A DNA stretch of 5,824 nucleotides from Eubacterium sp. (GTDB taxonomy: Bacteria > Bacillota > Clostridia > Lachnospirales > CAG-274): contig JAJBVU010000284.1 in the NCBI GenBank assembly GCA_020859645.1, forward strand, positions 1-5,824, in the 5' to 3' direction. Shown piece after piece: positions 1-5,080 of the stretch. The notes below the pieces were generated by a model. The model saw only the letters and a program-made list of their open reading frames with translations. It was not told the origin of the DNA and did not search any database. Numbering within the stretch: position 1 is the stretch's first letter; each line of letters starts with the position of its first letter. The translations under genes and the position numbers were made by a program.

Positions 1-40
1 ATTGTTGTATAATAAATTTGAGTATTTGAATTAATCAGCT

Positions 41-72
41 AAATCGAAAAAGTATACTTATTCGATTTTTTT
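41..72 (+). terminator. 28-bp palindrome with T-run, probable terminator for a plus-strand gene to the left
   Basis: Positions 41-68 form a palindrome of two 14-base halves with one A/A mismatch (49 against 60), centred on AAGTATACTT. Seven T residues (66-72) overlap and follow the right arm on the plus strand, as in a Rho-independent terminator. On the minus strand no T-run follows, so it does not look like the terminator of the recombinase gene ending at 77. The absence of a loop at the centre is unusual for a terminator. The palindrome could instead be a protein-binding or recombinase site. Confidence 0.5.
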
Positions 73-76
73 AAAG

Positions 77-679
77 TTATTTGGAAACAGACTTTTCGAA
101 TTGCTCTGCCTTGTTGAAGAATGTTGAGGGCGGTATGCCGCACTCGGCTGCAGCTTCTTTCAGAGAAATTTTCTTGTTTCTCCATCTCTTATGTACCTCA
201 TAAAAATTTTCCGGTAAAGGTCTTTGGGGTCTGCCGAATTTCACACCCTTAGCCTTTGCCGCAGCTATGCCCTCGGCTTGTCTTTGTTTTATATTATCTC
301 TTTCATTTTCAGCCACAAAGCTTAAAACCTGCAAAACAATATCGCTCAAAAAGCTGCCCAAAAGATTTTTCTCACGTCTTGTGTCCAATAAAGGCATATC
401 TATAACCATAATATCGGCTTTCTTTACCTTTGTAATCTGCCGCCACTGCTCTATGATTTCATCATAGTTTCGTCCGAGCCTGTCAATGCTTTTAATAATC
501 AGCAAATCATTCTCTTTAAGCTTCTTAAAAACCCTCTTATACTGCCGTCTGTTAAAATCCTTTCCGCTTTGTTTATCTACATAAATGTTTTTCTCGGCTA
601 CACCATATTCCTGCATAGCTATAAGCTGCCTGTCCTCATTTTGCTCTTTTGTGGATACTCTCACATATCCGTATGTCAT
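77..679 (-). CDS. Small serine recombinase (resolvase/invertase family)
   Basis: This is a site-specific DNA recombinase that would cut and rejoin DNA through a covalent phosphoserine link. It begins TYGYVRVSTKEQ, where the serine of RVST is the catalytic nucleophile. Other visible family residues are the arginine before it, the serine in KQSGKDFNRR, and the SIDRLGRNYDEI block with its conserved Asp-Arg and Arg. A long helix (about residues 110-140) with AENERDNIKQRQ follows, then GVKFGRP and a C-terminal helix-turn-helix (about 170-195, SLKEAAAECGIPPSTFF). The roughly 200-aa length is normal for resolvases and invertases. The frame also allows ATG at 685, but that codon abuts the ribosome binding site at 686-693. 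ATG at 679 is correctly spaced and puts the catalytic serine near residue 9, as in relatives. No transposase lies beside it, so it may be the resolvase or invertase of the element or an orphan. The family call is firm; the substrate sites are unknown. Confidence 0.95.
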   Translation of the reverse strand: MTYGYVRVSTKEQNEDRQLIAMQEYGVAEKNIYVDKQSGKDFNRRQYKRVFKKLKENDLLIIKSIDRLGRNYDEIIEQWRQITKVKKADIMVIDMPLLDTRREKNLLGSFLSDIVLQVLSFVAENERDNIKQRQAEGIAAAKAKGVKFGRPQRPLPENFYEVHKRWRNKKISLKEAAAECGIPPSTFFNKAEQFEKSVSK

Positions 680-685
680 AAGCAT

Positions 686-693
686 TCCTCCTC
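686..693 (-). promoter_or_regulatory. Ribosome binding site that decides the recombinase start
   Basis: On the minus strand this reads GAGGAGGA. It touches the ATG at 685, leaving no spacing, but sits 6 bases before the ATG at 679. The start at 679 is therefore preferred. Confidence 0.75.
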
Positions 694-718
694 GTAATTT
701 ACAAAAATATTACGTTCT

Positions 719-724
719 ATTATA
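719..724 (-). promoter_or_regulatory. Possible -10 box of the recombinase promoter
   Basis: A perfect TATAAT occurs on the minus strand about 40 bases before the recombinase start. No convincing -35 hexamer is found at 16-18 bases upstream (AATCAT or AAATCA), and the whole stretch is AT-rich. The call rests on the -10 box and its position only. Confidence 0.3.
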
Positions 725-776
725 ATTTTACAAATTAATATATGATTTTGTACTGTTATTCGCTATAAAACCATAT

Positions 777-820
777 AAAAAAAAGCGTTTCCATATTTCC
801 GTAAAGAAATCGGCAAACGC
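777..820 (-). terminator. Rho-independent terminator (second of a tandem pair)
   Basis: On the minus strand GCGTTT (820-815) pairs with AAACGC (790-785). The stem continues through CC/GG and ATTTC/GAAAT around a 6-base loop. Eight T residues (784-777) follow directly. It lies 5 bases beyond the hairpin at 826-867 and would stop any read-through into the recombinase gene. Confidence 0.7.
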
Positions 821-867
821 AAAAAGGGCTGCCACATAAATTGGTAATTCAATCTATGTGACAGCCC
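821..867 (-). terminator. Strong 18-bp hairpin terminator of the small minus-strand operon
   Basis: Read on the minus strand, 867-850 pairs with 843-826 over 18 positions with a 6-base loop (849-844). Two of the pairs are G-U. On the plus strand the same positions would be C/A mismatches, which shows that the structure was kept as minus-strand RNA. Five T residues (825-821) follow. It ends the operon whose last gene stops at 903. The GGGCTGTCACATA arms also look like ends seen on some insertion elements, but no duplicated target or second copy is visible. Confidence 0.75.
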
Positions 868-902
868 AATAATTGTTATTGATGTTTTATGAATGTTGTA
901 TT

Positions 903-1262
903 CTAAATCTTTTTATAATAATACTGACCGTCAGCAAATTTTTCGGCGGCAATCTCTGTGAAATAATTTATATCTCCCATATGCTCAGCCTCAAAGTTTT
1001 GCATTTCCGTCAAGATTTCGGTTGTTGTCATAATCTTTCTTCGGCTTTCGCACATATTTTCCGAATAACGAGCCATCCCACAGACGGAACAGCAGTTTTC
1101 AGCCGAAGCCGTCCCCAAATGTTCTTCCCACTTGTTGCCCTCAATCCATCTGTACTCCGTCCAACATCTGCAGCATTTGTTGTCTCTGCCGCAAAATTTA
1201 CTGTAATCGTTCAGCCTAACTGCAATCAGCCAGGGCATTGTCTCTGTAAGCCTGTTTTCCAT
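903..1262 (-). CDS. Cysteine-rich 119-aa protein, unknown function
   Basis: I do not recognise this protein. It has eight cysteines in two clusters: C24, C30, C31, C33, and then C57, C58, C61, C71 (pattern CGRDNKCCRCW and later CCSVCG). This spacing suggests a small zinc-binding fold, possibly a paired zinc ribbon, but that is inference. The C-terminal third (residues 78-119, TTTEILTEMQNFEAEH onward) has no cysteine and looks helical and acidic. There is no signal peptide or membrane segment. The ATG at 1262 has an excellent ribosome binding site (AGGAGA at 1273-1268, about 6 bases away). It lies only 34 bases behind the previous minus-strand ORF and shows no promoter of its own, so the two are probably co-transcribed. 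The strong hairpin at 821-867 ends the transcript. Cysteine-rich orphans of this size are common on phages and integrative elements. Confidence 0.75.
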   Translation of the reverse strand: MENRLTETMPWLIAVRLNDYSKFCGRDNKCCRCWTEYRWIEGNKWEEHLGTASAENCCSVCGMARYSENMCESRRKIMTTTEILTEMQNFEAEHMGDINYFTEIAAEKFADGQYYYKKI

Positions 1263-1296
1263 AATTATCTCCTGTTCTGCGTTATATAAAATAATT

Positions 1297-1566
1297 TTAA
1301 TCGTCTGATTTTTTACTTAAATCCATATTAGACTTTATCTGTAAAAGAGCTTCATCAGTAACAAATTTTCTGATGTCTTGGGGGAAATGGCGTTTTTCTA
1401 CGTTTACAGACTTTGATTTGTATGTAATGTTGTCAAATTTCTTTTCTCTGTAACCTTTAGACAAAACAGCGACAATCTCGTTTCTGCCGTAAATAAACTT
1501 ACGTATATCACCTTGAAGAAGACCGATAGGATAATAATTGCCGGATTTCGTTTGTCCCATTGTCAT
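1297..1566 (-). CDS. 89-aa hypothetical protein, start uncertain
   Basis: I do not recognise this family. The frame stays open leftward from 1788, but the part above about 1630 is a hydrophobic antisense shadow of the plus-strand gene starting at 1633. The credible part begins near MTMGQTKSG and is hydrophilic and basic, with GDIRKFIYGRNEI and a second DIRKF near residue 70 (PQDIRKFVTDEA), a short internal echo. ATG at 1566 or at 1560 is possible. Neither has a visible ribosome binding site. The residues just upstream (KADVGVGNTAYA) also look protein-like, so the true N-terminus may have been lost when sequences were joined around 1600-1635. It is the first gene of the minus-strand pair with the cysteine-rich protein 34 bases downstream, which has a much better start signal. 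Confidence 0.5.
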   Translation of the reverse strand: MTMGQTKSGNYYPIGLLQGDIRKFIYGRNEIVAVLSKGYREKKFDNITYKSKSVNVEKRHFPQDIRKFVTDEALLQIKSNMDLSKKSDD

Positions 1567-1632
1567 TGCGTATGCAGTGTTGCCTACACCAACGTCAGCT
1601 TTAATAAGAATAAAAGTAACAAAGAACTTATT

Positions 1633-2214
1633 ATGCCCATTAAACGCATTAATAATCCGGATGAGGCTAAAAAGTCCGAACAAGCTGACAGTAATAATAG
1701 CAGCGATGTAAAAATACAGGCTATGGCAAAAATCCCGGCTGAGGGCTACGATGATGTGGCAAACGACACAGAAAAATTTGTCGAACATATGTATGAAAAA
1801 GGTGTTCTTGGCGGAAAATGCTCACCTGAATTTGTAAAACTCTTACAACAGGATTATATTGATCTTTCTGCCTCAAAAAAGGCTTCAGTTACAAATAAGA
1901 TGAATACTTCCGAATTAACGAAAGACGAATCAGAAGTTCAGTTTAAGGAAACTACTGCGGCTCCTGTTCAAGCTCAATCGGAAACTGAAGACCTTAATTC
2001 TGATTTTACACTCCAGAGCTCTGCTCCGCAAGTGGATGCTGCTTCTCTTCCTACCCAACCGGAAACTAATTACATAAATCCCGATTTTACGAGTCAGAAT
2101 CAGGCTACGAAAATTGGTGGTGTTCCTGTTCCCATTCCACCAGAAACGGACTACGTAAATTCCAAGTTGTCTTTTTTGTCTTTCAAAAAACAGCCGACAG
2201 CAATTCTGTTTTAA
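1633..2214 (+). pseudogene. N-terminal part of a repeat-bearing protein, cut short by an in-frame insertion
   Basis: I do not recognise the N-terminal part. It starts at MPIKRINNPDE and is strongly hydrophilic, with a probable folded stretch at about residues 35-80 (EKFVEHMYEKGVLGGKC, SPEFVKLLQQDYIDL). A low-complexity linker follows, then 27-residue repeats from residue 117: ETEDLNSDF, ETNYINPDF, ETDYVNS. The third repeat is broken after VNS by unrelated sequence with a TAA stop at 2212-2214. The same reading frame resumes at 2284 with DFYNS, exactly what the repeat predicts, and then carries a conserved C-terminal domain. The original gene therefore ran 1633-2595. No ribosome binding site is seen before the ATG at 1633, and the frame upstream to 1513 is antisense to the minus-strand ORF. 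The gene may also be damaged at its 5' end. As it stands it would make a 193-aa truncated product. Confidence 0.6.
1981..2163 (+). repeat. 81-bp (27-residue) degenerate tandem repeats inside the coding frame
   Basis: Units begin at 1981, 2062 and 2143, exactly 81 bases apart and in frame. Each starts with Glu-Thr, then [D/Y]-[L/I/V]-N-[S/P]-D-F, followed by a Pro/Gln/Thr-rich spacer. The third unit is cut at 2163 by the inserted sequence and continues at 2284. Such repeats usually form flexible linkers between domains. The antisense frame is also open across the repeats (1930-2229), which I take as a by-product of composition. Confidence 0.75.
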
Positions 2215-2283
2215 ATCACTTGCAGCCAAACTCGCAAACGCTTCGCTTTTTGCTCGTATCCCTTGCTCCGCTCGGTCAATTCC
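2158..2283 (+). mobile_element. 120-bp insertion flanked by a 6-bp direct repeat (AATTCC)
   Basis: AATTCC occurs at 2158-2163 and again at 2278-2283, exactly 120 bases apart. Everything between interrupts the third protein repeat. Removing one copy plus the intervening sequence joins YVNS to DFYNS and restores the repeat motif. The insert keeps frame (120 = 40 codons) but brings a TAA at 2212-2214. It has no terminal inverted repeats or coding capacity that I can see, so it is not a typical IS or MITE. It has a distinctive skewed segment (about 2231-2275, CTCGCAAACGCTTCGC then a CTTGCTCCGCTCGG stretch). This looks to me like a dispersed Firmicute repeat, but that is from memory and unverified. 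Confidence 0.6.
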
Positions 2284-2334
2284 GATTTTTATAACAGCTG
2301 CTTGTTTAGCTCGGATTCATCTGCAATTAAAAGT

Positions 2335-2595
2335 ATGGAAAACATTATTAAAGAATTTGTGGAAGACTGCTGCGTATTTGGGGCGGATTATAAAGAACAC
2401 AATTCAGTTATTTATAATCAATGTCTTACCTACTGTAACAACAAAGGTTATCCTGCTCCTCAAAATCAAGGAGCCTTTACAAGTATACTTTACAGCATTT
2501 TAAGCGGCAAAGTAAAATCAAACAAATTTAGGAAGAACGGAGCTAACCTAAATGGAACAATAGGAATCGCTTTAAAAAATAATACAAATGTATAG
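2335..2595 (+). pseudogene. C-terminal fragment with a primase-helicase-like (D5-type) winged-helix tail
   Basis: This is the continuation of the interrupted gene, in the same frame as 1633-2214. The frame reopens after the stop at 2214. A TTG at 2263 or an ATG at 2335 could restart translation, but neither has a ribosome binding site. The ATG at 2335 would include the whole domain. The sequence runs IIKEFVEDCCVFG, then VIYNQCLTYCNNKGYPAP, GAFTSIL, and a basic RKNG followed by GTIGIAL. This order (F-x-E-D-C, then Y...C...G, then F...L, then R..G...GI.L) resembles the C-terminal winged-helix domain of phage and plasmid D5-like primase-helicases. No helicase or primase core is present before it, only the repeat linker, so it may have been a stand-alone DNA-binding adaptor. 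The domain assignment is by eye and moderate at best. Confidence 0.5.
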
Positions 2596-2645
2596 AAAGT
2601 AACATATTGGCAATACTGTAAATTATACAGAGTGTTTTCCATATT

Positions 2646-2675
2646 TTCTGTTAAATACATACCTTGTGTTATACT
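2646..2675 (+). promoter_or_regulatory. Probable extended -10 promoter of the small ORF at 2751
   Basis: TATACT at 2670-2675 is preceded by TGT at 2667-2669, giving an extended -10 (TGnTATACT). The best -35 at 18 bases upstream is TTCTGT (2646-2651), which is weak but tolerable with an extended -10. Transcription would begin near 2682, leaving an AT-rich leader of about 70 bases. Confidence 0.4.
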
Positions 2676-2736
2676 CGCATTTTAAACTTATATATTATAT
2701 CAGAAATATAAAGGTACAGGCTGTCTACTATATTAT

Positions 2737-2745
2737 AGGAGGTGA
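2737..2745 (+). promoter_or_regulatory. Strong ribosome binding site that points to a CTG start
   Basis: AGGAGGTGA is an almost full anti-16S match. The in-frame GTG at 2742 lies inside it and cannot be used with it. The next in-frame codon at normal spacing (8 bases after AGGAGG) is CTG at 2751. Confidence 0.6.
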
Positions 2746-2750
2746 GTCAA

Positions 2751-2978
2751 CTGAAAATTGATATTGATAGTAAAACTAAAATTGTGAGTATATGGCTCAC
2801 TAAAGAAGAATCTGCCAACAATGAGCTAAGGGAAAGCTTGAAACCTCTTTACAAGAAGTATAAAGCTCAAAAGTATATTGTTGCCGTTTTTTCGTCCGGT
2901 GTAGGCGATCTCACAGAATACACAGCCGCATTATTGAAATATAATAAATATGAACTTTACAAAGATGATTCAGCTTAA
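2751..2978 (+). CDS. Small conserved-type hypothetical protein of mobile elements, probable CTG start
   Basis: It encodes about 75 residues: KIDIDSKTKIVSIWLT, then EESANNELRESLKPLYKKYKAQKY, a hydrophobic strand IVAVFSSG, GDLTEYTAALLKYNK and a short polar tail. From memory, this pattern (a short beta hairpin ending in a WLT motif, a basic K/Y-rich helix, then VAVFxSGxGDL and a helix) matches a family of small unnamed proteins often found on Clostridia conjugative or integrative elements. The function is unknown. A GTG at 2742 would give 78 residues but sits within the ribosome binding site. With CTG at 2751 the protein begins MKIDIDSKTK, as I expect for relatives. It is a single-gene unit: its own promoter lies upstream and a strong terminator overlaps its stop codon. 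Confidence 0.75.
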   Translation: MKIDIDSKTKIVSIWLTKEESANNELRESLKPLYKKYKAQKYIVAVFSSGVGDLTEYTAALLKYNKYELYKDDSA

Positions 2979-3012
2979 ATAAGGGCGGCCGCAATGCCAC
3001 CTTTATTTTTTA
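2977..3012 (+). terminator. Rho-independent terminator of the small ORF
   Basis: The left arm 2977-2989 pairs with 2996-3008 (13 positions, one C/A mismatch, one G-U) around a 6-base loop. A run of T residues ends it on the plus strand (3006-3011). It overlaps the last bases of the stop codon. The stem contains a NotI-type GCGGCCGC (2984-2991). Its right arm also belongs to a competing inverted repeat (CAATGCCA 2992-2999 with TGGCATTG 3019-3026). Confidence 0.7.
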
Positions 3013-3030
3013 CCCAAATGGCATTGTAAG

Positions 3031-3130
3031 AGGATATTGACAGTCCTCCCAATATCTAAGAACAGCCCGGCAGATCACTGTCCTATGCAGTGGGATTAAC
3101 ATAGTTGGAAAGTAACCCTCCCAAGCCGGT
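3031..3130. other. Compact block of hairpins, possible structured RNA or element end
   Basis: About 100 non-coding bases, richer in G and C than their surroundings, hold several nested complementary pairs. GATATTG (3033-3039) pairs with CAATATC (3050-3056). CCGGC (3067-3071) pairs with GCCGG (3125-3129) and encloses two hairpins: CACTG (3076-3080) with CAGTG (3088-3092), and a weaker GG-TTA (3093-3098) with TAA-CC (3113-3117). On the plus strand the outer stem is followed by TATTTTTAT. This is the architecture of a small multi-branch RNA, or of the hairpin-bearing end of an IS200/IS605-type element. No transposase or TnpB is present. The strand and identity are not determined. It lies just downstream of the minus-strand ATPase gene and could simply contribute to termination there. 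Confidence 0.35.
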
Positions 3131-3134
3131 ATTT

Positions 3135-4799
3135 TTATAAATTTTTAACTACTTTACAGCTTCGCTTATTAAATGCAATTCCGTATTTTGAAATATTGGT
3201 AATATCGTCTCCGAGAAAAAATTCATCACATTTTTTGTCCGCAATCTGTTGAAGTCCTTTCAATGCTCTTTTTTCTAACATTGATAATGTTTTAGCATAT
3301 TTGACTTCAATGATGATGCCTTTATGCTTTATTCGGTCTGTTAAAATAATATCTGCACGGCCGTTTCCTGCTTCTCTGTTTGATTTTACAACCCAGCCTT
3401 TACAGCCTTTCATCATTCCCACAAGCAAAGCGTGATACCAAGACTCTTTTTGTTCTTCTGTATTTCCACCGTCCATAAAGCTGATAGATTCCTGCATACA
3501 CGCATTGATATGGTTCTCTATTTCATCAATTTTGCCGCTGTCAATAGCCTTGTAAAGGTCATCCAAGCCGCCTTCTATTTTTCTAAGGAACCATTTTTTC
3601 ACCTGCTCACTGAAAACCCTAAGAATTTCTCGGTTGGGAATTGCCAATTTGTACGTTCCGTCCGCATTTCTGCCCTGTGTGGCTAAATAACCTGTAGTGA
3701 ATAAAATGCTCCAAAGATTTTCTATGCTGCTGTCAATATCCTTATATGTCAGCTCAAATGAAAGTTCTTTATCGACACTGCCTCCTTCTGAAAGTATTTC
3801 CAAATCCTGCTTTGTGGTATCATCTGCCATTTCTATAAATTTATATATAATATCATTTTCGCTTACATTTACCCAATAGTTTTTTGGTTCTTTGTCTGAG
3901 GACAGCATAAGCTGTCTGCACCAGTTAACCACATCCCACGGGCAATATATACCTACACTTCCAATACGGTATCCGTCATACCAAGCTTTTGTAATTTCAT
4001 AATATTCACTAAGCCGCAAATCTTCCAGCATCTTTCTTACTTCATCATCTGTAAAACCAAACCATTCATCGCACATATCGTCAATCAATGTGTATAGTGT
4101 CGGATTATTCAAATCTGAGAAAATACTCTCTTTAGACACACGCATACAGCCTGTAAGCACACTGAAGAACAGGGCTTCATTTGACTTTAAAGCATAGCCG
4201 AAAATTTGGCGGATGAGCAGCACCATTTTCTTGTAGTAGCCGTTTTCATAGGCTTTTTGCAAGGGAGCATCATATTCATCTATTAATATTATGACTTTTT
4301 TGCCATAATGTTTGCAAAGAAGTCTTGATAAGAGTTTTAGTGAGCTGTCCAATCCTCTTTTTCTATCAATCAGATCTAACAATCGTGACTTATCCCATTC
4401 TTCTATATCTTCCTTCTTTAACAGACAAGAAAATCGAATAGCCTCCTCACTTATTACATCCCATATATTGTTTTTTGCTTCTTCAAAAGATGCTCCCGTA
4501 ACCTGTTTCAATGATATTGCAATCACAGGGTATTGCCCCATATGCTCTTCGCACAGCTTAACTTCCTTTGAAATTTCCAAGCTATCAAATAAGCTTTTAT
4601 CTGTTCCGATTTCAAAGAAGTATTTCAGCATACTCATATTTATACTTTTACCGAACCGTCTCGGACGAGTGAAAAGGTTTACTTCTCCCCAATTTTCCAA
4701 AAGTTCTTTTATCATTCCTGTCTTATCTACATAATAAAAATTATTCTTTCGGATTTTTTCAAAGTCATCTACGCCAATCGGCATTCTAAGTTTTCCCAC
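3135..4799 (-). CDS. AAA-ATPase-like / PD-(D/E)XK nuclease family protein
   Basis: This 554-aa protein joins an N-terminal AAA-ATPase-like domain to a C-terminal PD-(D/E)XK nuclease-fold domain. The pairing is widespread and often multicopy in Clostridia and Bacteroidetes; its biological role is not established. Visible motifs, numbered from this start: the family N-terminus MPIGVDDFEKIRKNNFYYVDKT; a Walker A variant RPRRFGKS near 45-52; Walker B VIILIDEYD near 169-176; a TGCMRVSKES segment near 216; and WYDGYRIG near 273. The nuclease core shows GRADIIL (Asp near 483), IIEVKYA (Glu near 498, Lys near 500), and a following helix LKGLQQIADKK. Both active sites look intact and the length is normal. 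The frame extends to a GTG at 4820, but the ribosome binding site GGAGGTG (4812-4806) lies inside that extension, so GTG at 4799 is chosen. It is probably co-transcribed with the 39-aa ORF just upstream. A possible role in defence or element maintenance is speculation. Confidence 0.9.
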   Translation of the reverse strand: MGKLRMPIGVDDFEKIRKNNFYYVDKTGMIKELLENWGEVNLFTRPRRFGKSINMSMLKYFFEIGTDKSLFDSLEISKEVKLCEEHMGQYPVIAISLKQVTGASFEEAKNNIWDVISEEAIRFSCLLKKEDIEEWDKSRLLDLIDRKRGLDSSLKLLSRLLCKHYGKKVIILIDEYDAPLQKAYENGYYKKMVLLIRQIFGYALKSNEALFFSVLTGCMRVSKESIFSDLNNPTLYTLIDDMCDEWFGFTDDEVRKMLEDLRLSEYYEITKAWYDGYRIGSVGIYCPWDVVNWCRQLMLSSDKEPKNYWVNVSENDIIYKFIEMADDTTKQDLEILSEGGSVDKELSFELTYKDIDSSIENLWSILFTTGYLATQGRNADGTYKLAIPNREILRVFSEQVKKWFLRKIEGGLDDLYKAIDSGKIDEIENHINACMQESISFMDGGNTEEQKESWYHALLVGMMKGCKGWVVKSNREAGNGRADIILTDRIKHKGIIIEVKYAKTLSMLEKRALKGLQQIADKKCDEFFLGDDITNISKYGIAFNKRSCKVVKNL

Positions 4800-4805
4800 A
4801 CGTTT

Positions 4806-4812
4806 CACCTCC
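4806..4812 (-). promoter_or_regulatory. Ribosome binding site that decides the ATPase-nuclease start
   Basis: GGAGGTG on the minus strand lies 6 bases before GTG at 4799, and within codons 3-5 of the longer frame starting at 4820. The family's usual N-terminus (a few residues before LPIG/MPIG) also agrees with 4799. Confidence 0.7.
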
Positions 4813-4821
4813 AAACTCACA

Positions 4822-4941
4822 TCAATATGTATAACCTATCATAACAGCATACGCTGAAACGCAGACTTTTAAAAATTCATCCCGCTCTAACGGCTGTAGT
4901 ATCTTTAGGTCCTGTTCATATAACAGTTCGTCTGTTTTCAT
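4822..4941 (-). CDS. 39-aa micro-ORF upstream of the ATPase-nuclease
   Basis: The sequence runs from ATG at 4941 (MKTDELLYEQDLKILQP, then LERDEFLKVC) to a TGA at 4822-4824. Charged in the first 25 residues, it ends in a more hydrophobic stretch (VCVSAYAVMIGYTY). A good ribosome binding site, AAGGTGG (4956-4950), is 8 bases before the ATG. The next gene starts 22 bases after the stop, so the two form one transcription unit behind the promoter at 4962-4990. I do not recognise it. It may be a small partner protein, a leader peptide that sets translation of the ATPase, or a remnant of a longer gene. The predicted transcription start falls near 4955, so the leader before the ATG would be only about 14 bases and the ribosome binding site would lie at its extreme 5' end. 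That is a reason for caution. Confidence 0.5.
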   Translation of the reverse strand: MKTDELLYEQDLKILQPLERDEFLKVCVSAYAVMIGYTY

Positions 4942-4961
4942 TTATCTGTCCACCTTAATTT

Positions 4962-4990
4962 ATCATACCATACAATCGAAAAATATTCAA
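4962..4990 (-). promoter_or_regulatory. Sigma-70-type promoter with extended -10 for the micro-ORF and ATPase-nuclease
   Basis: On the minus strand the -35 is TTGAAT (4990-4985), the spacer is exactly 17 bases, and the -10 is TATGAT (4967-4962), preceded by TGG for an extended -10. This is the best promoter in the window. Confidence 0.65.
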
Positions 4991-5080
4991 GACACTCAAG
5001 CCAAGATTTTAAACCTATTATTTGCCACATATTAAATCTTGTATTTAAAACACCGTCATTATGTAGAGAGGAGCTTTCGT

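Noticed and set aside
267..467. Plus-strand ORF inside the recombinase gene
   Set aside because: It is antisense to a clearly conserved catalytic domain.
821..867. The GGGCTGTCACATA arms as ends of a MITE or IS
   Set aside because: Only 6 bases separate the arms, no target duplication is visible, and a T-run follows on the minus strand, so a terminator explains it fully.
873..1289. Plus-strand 138-aa ORF
   Set aside because: It is antisense to the cysteine-rich gene, which has a strong ribosome binding site, a fitting terminator and better composition.
1567..1788. N-terminal extension of the minus-strand ORF, with apparent membrane segments
   Set aside because: It is antisense to the hydrophilic plus-strand gene; the hydrophobic residues are what antisense reading of such codons gives, and there is no start signal at 1788.
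1930..2229. Minus-strand 99-aa arginine-rich ORF
   Set aside because: It is antisense to the repeat-bearing gene and part of the insert, has unusual composition, and has no ribosome binding site.
3432..4734. Plus-strand ORFs inside the ATPase-nuclease gene
   Set aside because: All are antisense to a protein with intact Walker and nuclease motifs.
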